Made by a program: the position numbers and the translations under genes. The notes beneath the pieces were generated by a model, which was given only the letters and a program-made list of their open reading frames with translations, did no database searches and had not been told where the DNA came from. Of a stretch of DNA of 11,202 nt, positions 6,247 through 11,202 are shown piece after piece (positions within the stretch are counted from its first letter, which is position 1; the number at the start of each line of letters is the position of its first letter). The DNA comes from Gammaproteobacteria bacterium (lineage in GTDB: Bacteria > Pseudomonadota > Gammaproteobacteria > Tenderiales > Tenderiaceae), in NCBI GenBank assembly GCA_027001525.1, contig JALTMR010000439.1:1-11202 (forward strand), read 5' to 3'.

Positions 6247-8763
6247 CTATACAGCAACTCTCCGCCTATACACCAGCGGCAAGATAAAGAGCGCCACGAT
6301 GCAACTGATGACCATGTAGGCAACAACAAAAGCGCCAAGTTTCACGTGGGGTGGGAATTGCGACAGAAACAGAACAGAAAAACCGGCCGACACCACCACC
6401 GCGTTGAAGACAATGGTCCGCCCCACCGTTCGTAACGTCGCTGAAACGGCCTCTTCATGATTGCCGCACTGGTTGAATTCTCGCGTGTATCGAAAAATAT
6501 AGTGAACAGCGTAGTCCACCCCGACGCCAATCGCCACACCCGCAGCCAGTGCAGTGGAGACATCCAGCGCAATATTCATCCAGCCCGCCGCCGCTGCAAC
6601 GATGAGGGTGGTTAAGGCAACCGGAATGACCGTGGCGAGACCCGCCATCCAGGAGCGAAACATCAGTGCGGCAATCAGAAAGATACCAATCTTGGAGAAA
6701 ATAATCGCAATGCTCTGACTGTCGATCAGCAACTCTGCCCAGATGTATGAGTTATTGGCGGAACCCGCCATATTGACATCCACCTTTTCGTTCTTGAACG
6801 TTGTATCAACGAACACTTTAAGGTCATCGATAATCGTTCGGAGGTATTTGGTCTGATCCGTTTTTATGGAGATGGTGATGTTGGCTCTCTGATAGTCAAA
6901 ATCCACCACCTCGTCCAGCAGCTCGGGCTGACCGGAGACGGAGTACAAGTACAACAGCTCTGAAATTTCTGCTGTCGTCGCCGGTAACACGTTGTACTGC
7001 TCATCTTCGGCATGCAGTGTTTTATTCATGCTCTTGAGAAAATCGACAACGGAGAGAGAGTCCCCTACATACGGCAGGGTTTCTGCGTACTCCTGCAATG
7101 CATCTATTTTTCTCAACAGGGAGATCGATTTCAGCCCTCCAACGTCATCCGCCTCGACCACAACGTTGAGAAAGATCGACCCATCCAGCCGCTCGTTTAA
7201 TATATCGGTCGCAACGCGCACTTCCGTACCTTCTTTGAAATCACTTAGCCAGCTGGAATTCACGTAGAGTTTCGATGCGCCAACAGCCGCCAGCACCAGC
7301 ACCGATGCCAGCACGATTAAGGCGGGCTTTCTGTTGGCCAACAAAGCTGCGCCGGTGCCGACCAGAACACGGGTCAACCTGTCCTGCTCGGTATGCACCC
7401 TCATGGAGCGACGCTTGGCCAGATACCCGGCAACACGCGGCTGCATGAGCGACAACATGGCGGCAGCAAATGTGACCGTAAACAACCAGCTAAAAAAGAT
7501 ACCCAGCACAGTGAACAAGCCAAACACCTTGAAAGGCGGCATGTCCGCAAACAGCAAGGCGAGAAAACCGATGGCGGTGGTGATGGAGGTGGTGATGAGC
7601 GGTGCCCCTAACTCCGAAATTGCGTCACGCACAACATCACTTGCCGGGCGATAGGGATCCTCAAACACCTTGTTGTAGTAGTTGCTCATGAGATGAACCG
7701 AGTCCCCGATACCAATCGCCACGAGAATAACCGGCAGCATGGTGGAGATGGTGTACATGGGAACATTCAGCAGAGCCATGGAGCCCATCGTCCAGATAAT
7801 GGCCCCGGCCATGACACCGAGGGGAATGATGATTCCACGACCTGTTTTGAAAATCAGGAAAAGTGCGGCTGCCATCACCGATAGCAGCATCGGGATCATC
7901 ACCTTCAGATCCTCTAACGCATGCAGGCCAGAGGTCACTTCAATCACCGGGCGGCCGGCCAGGAAAAAGGTGTCACCGTTATCCTCTACCTCAGCGACCT
8001 CTTCTCCTTCTGCAGTCTGACCGGCAGATGACTGATGCCAGTCATCCACCACTTCGGGCTCGCTATCTTCAGCATGCCACTGCGCCTGTTCTTCTTTCGT
8101 CCATTGGTTGTCAGCACTCTGCCAATTCGAGGCATCACCCCACTCGCCGCCCCAGTCACCCCACTGACCTTCAGATGATTCACCCATCTCTTTGGCCAGG
8201 ATTGCCTTGATCTGCCAATAGGTTTGATAGCGATTATCTGCACCCTCTTTCAATTTGGCGCGAATAATGGCTGCCGTACCATCCGCCGAAACGAGGTTGC
8301 CCACGAACAGATCCGCATGTTGCTGTACCTTGGTTTTGAGCGCCTCGACGTCTGCTTGTGTCTCTGGCACGGCGAGCATCAATCGCTCGGCCCCCATGGC
8401 CGTATCAGTGCCGACAAAGGCGGTAGCGGTAGCCAATGAGGCGACATCAAGTGTGCGATTTGCGATGACGCCGGGCAGCTCGGAAACCTGCCGGGTAATG
8501 CGGGCAATCTTCGCTAGTGTCTCGGTGTTATAGATACTTTTTTCGTCGTTTTTGATGCCAATAATAAAAGCATCCTTGACGCCAAAGATGTGCTCTATTT
8601 TTTCATCATATTGAATGGCCGGATGGCCTTTGGGCATGTAGACGCGTGCATCCGTCTCCCAACGCAGCGAACCCATCTGCATCGCCATATAGATAGTAAT
8701 GGAGAAGATAACAAACAGGACTAATTTAGGATTTCGGGTAACAAAAGTGTATAGCGCTGACAT
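6247..8763 (-). CDS. MMPL/RND superfamily transporter, HpnN-like, with Trp-rich periplasmic insert
   Basis: The 838-residue inner-membrane protein has the duplicated RND layout: one membrane helix (13-30), a large periplasmic loop (about 31-287) and helices 2-6 (288-440), then helix 7 (478-497), a second loop (about 500-683) and helices 8-12 (684-830). Transmembrane motifs are AIGIGDSVHLMSNY (349-362) and AIGVGVDYAVHYIFRY (744-759). Asp354 and Asp750 are the expected proton-relay residues. MMPL-type RND proteins such as HpnN and MmpL3 move lipids or hydrophobic molecules using the proton gradient, so a lipid-like cargo is likely but unproven. A tryptophan-rich acidic segment (193-264) interrupts the first loop (separate entry). 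ATG 8763 is preceded by AGGGA with six bases spacing. The gene follows the DUF1302 gene (64-base gap) and precedes the 306-residue barrel gene (10-base gap). No MFP/TolC-type partner is present. Confidence 0.93.
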   Translation of the reverse strand: MSALYTFVTRNPKLVLFVIFSITIYMAMQMGSLRWETDARVYMPKGHPAIQYDEKIEHIFGVKDAFIIGIKNDEKSIYNTETLAKIARITRQVSELPGVIANRTLDVASLATATAFVGTDTAMGAERLMLAVPETQADVEALKTKVQQHADLFVGNLVSADGTAAIIRAKLKEGADNRYQTYWQIKAILAKEMGESSEGQWGDWGGEWGDASNWQSADNQWTKEEQAQWHAEDSEPEVVDDWHQSSAGQTAEGEEVAEVEDNGDTFFLAGRPVIEVTSGLHALEDLKVMIPMLLSVMAAALFLIFKTGRGIIIPLGVMAGAIIWTMGSMALLNVPMYTISTMLPVILVAIGIGDSVHLMSNYYNKVFEDPYRPASDVVRDAISELGAPLITTSITTAIGFLALLFADMPPFKVFGLFTVLGIFFSWLFTVTFAAAMLSLMQPRVAGYLAKRRSMRVHTEQDRLTRVLVGTGAALLANRKPALIVLASVLVLAAVGASKLYVNSSWLSDFKEGTEVRVATDILNERLDGSIFLNVVVEADDVGGLKSISLLRKIDALQEYAETLPYVGDSLSVVDFLKSMNKTLHAEDEQYNVLPATTAEISELLYLYSVSGQPELLDEVVDFDYQRANITISIKTDQTKYLRTIIDDLKVFVDTTFKNEKVDVNMAGSANNSYIWAELLIDSQSIAIIFSKIGIFLIAALMFRSWMAGLATVIPVALTTLIVAAAAGWMNIALDVSTALAAGVAIGVGVDYAVHYIFRYTREFNQCGNHEEAVSATLRTVGRTIVFNAVVVSAGFSVLFLSQFPPHVKLGAFVVAYMVISCIVALFILPLVYRRRVAV
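7972..8187 (-). other. Tryptophan-rich low-complexity insert in the RND transporter
   Basis: Residues 193-264, in the first periplasmic loop, are acidic and Gln/Gly/Trp-rich, with seven tryptophans (201, 204, 208, 214, 221, 229, 242) against eight in the other 766 residues. Spacings of 3, 4, 7 and 8 recall those in the ABC ATPase tail, and both share strings such as EEQ, AQW and NWQ. The segment sits between the end of the first porter-like subdomain and the stretch leading into helix 2, where MMPL proteins vary in length. It is probably disordered or a short interaction motif. The topology follows from the helices; function is unknown. Confidence 0.82.
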
Positions 8764-8827
8764 GAAATATCCCTACGCGCGTTTTTAGCCTGCATCCGTT
8801 CGCCAAGCTAACGCAGTATTAAAATTT

Positions 8828-10303
8828 TTAAAATGAGTACTTAAATTCGAAAAAGACTCGGTCATTGTCGTTGAAATTACCGACGAATTGAGCCTGCTGA
8901 ATATTGACGGCGAAGTCACCTGCGCTGTTCTGGGCCGAGCTGCCAAAGTCTGACTTCGCGCCACTAAAAAGATCCATACCCACAGCGATCTGAAACCGGT
9001 TTGTTACTTGAAAAAACAGTTTGGGCTTAAGATAACTTTCACTCAACGACTTGAAGTATATGTACAACATTTGAAAGGTGAGGGACACCCGGGGGAACTC
9101 CTTACGTAGGAAAACATTGTACGAAGTATCCAGCCTGTCCTGAATCAGGGTGTCTTCATAGTCGAGAATAATCCACTGCATCACACCCACAGCGGCATCC
9201 CAACCCAAGACGACAAAGTCCGTGCCCAGTCCCCAGCGAATATGATTCTTTTGTGCCTCACCGTTGGTATCAACAATCAGATCGCCATCGACATCAGCCG
9301 TGTTCGAGCGACCAAAAAACTTATCGGTTACATAGGCAAATTCACCCTTGACAATATATGAGCCCAGTTGTTTGACAGTGGTAAGTCCGTACATGTTGAT
9401 ACGAGTATAAGTCGGATAGAAAAGGGGGTCTCTGCCACCGATTTTTACGGTACGAAAAATAACGGGAAAGTCGTCCCATGTGTAGAGATAACTGAGAGAA
9501 ATCTCCGTATCAAGCAGTGTTAAGTCCCACTTGAGCCCTATCTCTGCATTTTCCAGCTTCCAGGACTCGGGGGCACGGGTACCCGGTACCTCTTGTAACA
9601 GCTCCCACTCGGAACCCGGTGGTGCCGGTTTATGAAATTTCAATTCAGGAATAAACAGAAACTGGAAATCCCCCCAGTCGGTGTAGTAATCCACCTTTGC
9701 CGTCCAAAGGGAAATTCGGTAGTCCAGCAGATCGGGCAGGATCAATTCTCGAAAGTCGATGGGGTTAATTTCATCCACAATGCGCACCCCTTCAAGCACA
9801 CCCCACACCACATACTGCTTCCCCAAACGGGCGTCCCAATTATCTGCGGCGATATCCACATACAGCTCCCGAATAGCGGCTACCGGGCTATCTTTCTCTT
9901 GGGGCAGGCCTTGCACAAAAGCGAGGGGTTCTTCTGAATTTCGCTCCAGGCGGGCCGCGATGGTGTCATAGTTGAACAGATCGTAGGCATGATCGTAATA
10001 AGCCCAACCACTGAAGTTGAAATTTACAGCATCGTTAAAGGGGTACTGAGCATTGAGATAAGCGATGTTGCGGATTTTGGTGATGGACCGAGGCTCTCGG
10101 ATACGGTAAGCCGTTTCGTTCTTTAGATAGCCACTGAAACTAAAACGTGACCATATGGACTGCTCCGGCTCCTCTTCGACGGCAATCTCTGGAATATCAA
10201 AATCGCCAAAACCAACATCGAAATCTGACTCCTGCCCATAAGCGACAGGAGCCAGAACAAATGTAGAAATGGCCAGGTAAATCCAACTTAAACGTACTAC
10301 CAC
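8828..10303 (-). CDS. DUF1302-family outer-membrane protein
   Basis: DUF1302 proteins are predicted outer-membrane beta-barrels of unproven function that often neighbour RND/MMPL transporters and LolA-like or DUF1329 proteins. The hallmark is visible as RLGKQYVVWG (residues 159-168) followed by VRIVDEINPIDFRE (173-186). The rest is a long series of amphipathic strands ending FFEFKYSF, a beta-signal with terminal Phe. From GTG 10303 the protein has 491 residues with a signal peptide (VVRLSWIYLAISTFVLAPVA, cleavage near 23), then an acidic linker (about 25-48). The open frame extends upstream to TTG 10360, but that would overlap the preceding gene and spoil the signal peptide. GTG 10351 is a further candidate, and the ribosome binding site of GTG 10303 is weak (GGCGG), so the exact start is uncertain. 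It lies 22 bases after the zinc/RHH gene. Confidence 0.88.
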   Translation of the reverse strand: MVVRLSWIYLAISTFVLAPVAYGQESDFDVGFGDFDIPEIAVEEEPEQSIWSRFSFSGYLKNETAYRIREPRSITKIRNIAYLNAQYPFNDAVNFNFSGWAYYDHAYDLFNYDTIAARLERNSEEPLAFVQGLPQEKDSPVAAIRELYVDIAADNWDARLGKQYVVWGVLEGVRIVDEINPIDFRELILPDLLDYRISLWTAKVDYYTDWGDFQFLFIPELKFHKPAPPGSEWELLQEVPGTRAPESWKLENAEIGLKWDLTLLDTEISLSYLYTWDDFPVIFRTVKIGGRDPLFYPTYTRINMYGLTTVKQLGSYIVKGEFAYVTDKFFGRSNTADVDGDLIVDTNGEAQKNHIRWGLGTDFVVLGWDAAVGVMQWIILDYEDTLIQDRLDTSYNVFLRKEFPRVSLTFQMLYIYFKSLSESYLKPKLFFQVTNRFQIAVGMDLFSGAKSDFGSSAQNSAGDFAVNIQQAQFVGNFNDNDRVFFEFKYSF

Positions 10304-10325
10304 TCGATAAGGCCGCCAGCCATTT

Positions 10326-10751
10326 CTACATGCGATCTTTGCATGGATCACACAAAACAATCGGTTTCACGCCTCCCAAGCCGAAAGCGACCTCTCTTCC
10401 AGGCTCCAGGGTAACGCCGCAACATGCGCAAACTGCCTCTTTGTTCAATGTGATCCGTTTCCAGCCCAGCACGGAATTCAGCACATCTTCCTTCACATCT
10501 GTGTTTGCACTTTCTGAAAAACTCGGGGGAGAAGTAATCTCTGGAGAGGCACCAGCACCGTTAAAAGACTCCTCCAGAATATTACGAATCAGTATCGAGA
10601 CAGGAATGCCGAGATCTTTGGCTTTCGCTGTCACTTGATCCCGCAACTCTTTTGGCACCCGGGCACCCAGATACTCCTCTTTGCGCTTCATCGCGAGTGA
10701 TACCGCCTTCTCCCTCATTGCACTTCCATCATGACGCATAGAACCAGCCAT
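10326..10751 (-). CDS. Putative ribbon-helix-helix regulator with C-terminal cysteine (zinc) motif
   Basis: The 141-residue protein seems to join two small domains. Residues about 26-63 (EEYLGARVPKELRDQV ... LGIPVSILIRNILEESF) fit a ribbon-helix-helix fold: a short strand, then two helices with the typical P-x-S-x-L-I-R-N start of the second helix. This fold binds DNA as a dimer in CopG/Arc-type repressors. A linker (64-95) follows, then CACCGVTLEPGRE (108-120) and CDPC (134-137), spaced as a Cys4 zinc knuckle. ATG 10751 is preceded by AAGGAG (10764-10759) at seven bases; GTG 10757 would lie too close to it. It is the first gene after the promoter and is likely a local, perhaps autoregulating, repressor with metal- or redox-responsive properties. 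DNA binding and metal binding are inferred from short motifs only. Confidence 0.72.
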   Translation of the reverse strand: MAGSMRHDGSAMREKAVSLAMKRKEEYLGARVPKELRDQVTAKAKDLGIPVSILIRNILEESFNGAGASPEITSPPSFSESANTDVKEDVLNSVLGWKRITLNKEAVCACCGVTLEPGREVAFGLGGVKPIVLCDPCKDRM

Positions 10752-10776
10752 TTTCACTCTCCTTCTGCTCCTTGCT

Positions 10777-10816
10777 ACGTTGGCTCGCCAACAACGTTAT
10801 TCATTGTTATACGTTG
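10777..10816 (-). promoter_or_regulatory. Leader with three ACGTTG half-sites, candidate operators
   Basis: In plus-strand terms ACGTTG occurs at 10777-10782 and 10811-10816, and its complement CAACGT at 10792-10797, so the orientation alternates along 40 bases. ACAACGT (10791-10797) and ACGTTGT (10811-10817) form a 7-bp inverted repeat with a 13-base centre; GTTGGC-TC-GCCAAC (10779-10792) is another palindrome. They lie just downstream of the -10, about where transcription would start, a good place for repressor binding. That the adjacent ribbon-helix-helix protein binds here is inference. Confidence 0.45.
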
Positions 10817-10824
10817 TAACACCT

Positions 10825-10853
10825 ATGCTATGCATCGTGCTTTTTACTGTCAA
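10825..10853 (-). promoter_or_regulatory. Sigma70-type promoter of the minus-strand envelope operon
   Basis: On the minus strand, a perfect -35 TTGACA (10853-10848) is followed by a 17-base spacer and TAGCAT (10830-10825), four of six matches to the -10 consensus. The start of transcription would be near 10817-10819, leaving a leader of about 65 bases before ATG 10751. It would drive the regulator, DUF1302, RND, 306-residue barrel and TPR-barrel genes, whose gaps are short (10-64 bases). Confidence 0.7.
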
Positions 10854-10990
10854 CGAGTTAAACCAAGCGCTTGCAACCCAGCGTGATATGACTCCTGCCA
10901 AACACAAAAAAGCTGACAAAAATACGCCCGCACATTTTCATTATTTACTTATATTTCAAAATGATAAGCCTACAAAGCGATCAATTTGCA
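10854..10990. other. AT-rich intergenic stretch without visible gene
   Basis: Between the stop of the LolA-like gene and the operon promoter lie about 137 AT-rich bases with several A/T runs. I see no convincing ORF, stem-loop terminator or RNA. Lack of a clear terminator means transcription of the LolA-like gene might read through into the operon. Confidence 0.6.
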
Positions 10991-11202
10991 CTAAGGCCCC
11001 TTTTTGAGTGCTCTTTCTGTGAATTGCCGGTCCTTCAAGCCCACATCAACGGAGACATCGGTGACACCAAACATTGAACGGTGGCGCGTTTGTACGTTTT
11101 CCACTAACACCTTATCCCAGACCCAAGCACCCTCCACCTGTTGCCACTTCAAATTTGCAACCTTCAGCAACAACCCCTGGCGATCATAATAGTCCGTTTT
11201 TG
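10991..11202 (-). CDS. LolA-like 'outer membrane lipoprotein-sorting' family protein (C-terminal part)
   Basis: The frame enters from the right edge and ends at TAG (10993-10991), giving about 70 C-terminal residues of a protein usually near 250. The visible part reads KTDYYDRQGLLLKVANLKW, then VEGAWVWDKVLVENVQTRHR, then TDVSVDVGLKDRQFTERAL at the end. This matches the C-terminal pattern of the LolA-like family PF17131, periplasmic proteins with a half-open beta-barrel fold suited to carrying a lipid moiety, often encoded with MMPL/RND proteins. It lies 240 bases upstream of the regulator gene, same strand, and probably belongs to the same function. The N-terminus and signal peptide are outside the window. 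Family assignment is from memory of the motif, moderately sure. Confidence 0.75.
   Translation of the reverse strand, partial: KTDYYDRQGLLLKVANLKWQQVEGAWVWDKVLVENVQTRHRSMFGVTDVSVDVGLKDRQFTERALKKGP

Noticed and set aside
6236-6338. N-terminal extension of the 306-residue barrel protein to 340 residues
   Set aside because: The added segment overlaps the RND gene, lacks signal peptide logic and ignores the strong AGGAGG directly before GTG 6236.
7972-8187. Trp-rich insert as a tandem DNA repeat or inserted mobile sequence
   Set aside because: The codons vary and no regular DNA period or flanking duplication is visible; the bias is at the protein level only.
10304-10360. Start of the DUF1302 protein at TTG 10360
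   Set aside because: It would overlap the preceding gene by 35 bases and bury the signal peptide behind a charged, cysteine-containing stretch; GTG 10303 is better, although its ribosome binding site is weak.
10780-11007. Plus-strand open frame of 75 codons in the regulator leader
   Set aside because: It begins with TTG, has no good ribosome binding site, overlaps the 3' end of the LolA-like gene and covers the opposing promoter; the hydrophobic N-terminus is probably chance.
1-11202. CRISPR array, tRNA or rRNA genes, insertion sequences, attachment sites
   Set aside because: Reading through both strands gave no spaced direct repeats, cloverleaf-like segments, transposase motifs or long terminal inverted repeats.

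Overview
The window looks like a chromosomal segment of a Gram-negative bacterium, most probably a gammaproteobacterium. It encodes several outer-membrane beta-barrel proteins with signal peptides, an inner-membrane RND/MMPL transporter, a LolA-like periplasmic protein and the housekeeping gene tsaD. The species cannot be told from the sequence. I see no transposase, integrase, phage gene, tRNA, rRNA or CRISPR array.

Layout, left to right. Positions 1-371 (minus) hold the N-terminal third of tsaD, with a hairpin just upstream that contains its ribosome binding site. Positions 523-2537 (plus) hold a two-gene ABC-2 exporter of the DrrA/DrrB (NodI/NodJ) type. The ATPase carries an unusual 88-residue tryptophan- and glutamine-rich tail, and a run of 17 A separates the two genes. 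Convergent with this pair is a minus-strand array running from about 10850 down to 2583. Read in its own direction it has a good sigma70-type promoter and a leader with repeated ACGTTG half-sites. Its genes are a small ribbon-helix-helix plus zinc-motif protein (10751-10326), a DUF1302-type outer-membrane protein (10303-8828), an MMPL/RND transporter with a tryptophan-rich insert (8763-6247), a 306-residue predicted outer-membrane protein (6236-5316), and an 895-residue TPR protein ending in a beta-barrel (5270-2583). Upstream, on the same strand, the window ends inside the C-terminus of a LolA-like 'outer membrane lipoprotein-sorting' family gene (10991 onward).

How the genes may work together (inference). 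LolA-like carriers, MMPL/RND proteins and DUF1302 barrels are often neighbours, and together they make a plausible inner membrane - periplasm - outer membrane export route for a lipid, lipoprotein or other hydrophobic cargo. Here that core is extended by a second barrel protein, a TPR-barrel protein resembling in architecture the outer-membrane secretins of polysaccharides (PgaA/BcsC type) or Slam proteins, and a local putative repressor. The adjacent ABC exporter is probably part of the same function. The best sequence hint is that the ATPase and the RND protein, which are not homologous, each carry a low-complexity segment with clustered tryptophans at similar spacings. This composite locus is the main candidate for an undescribed system; its cargo cannot be deduced from the sequence.

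Several starts are non-ATG (GTG at 1776, 6236 and, less certainly, 10303), chosen from ribosome binding sites and signal peptides.
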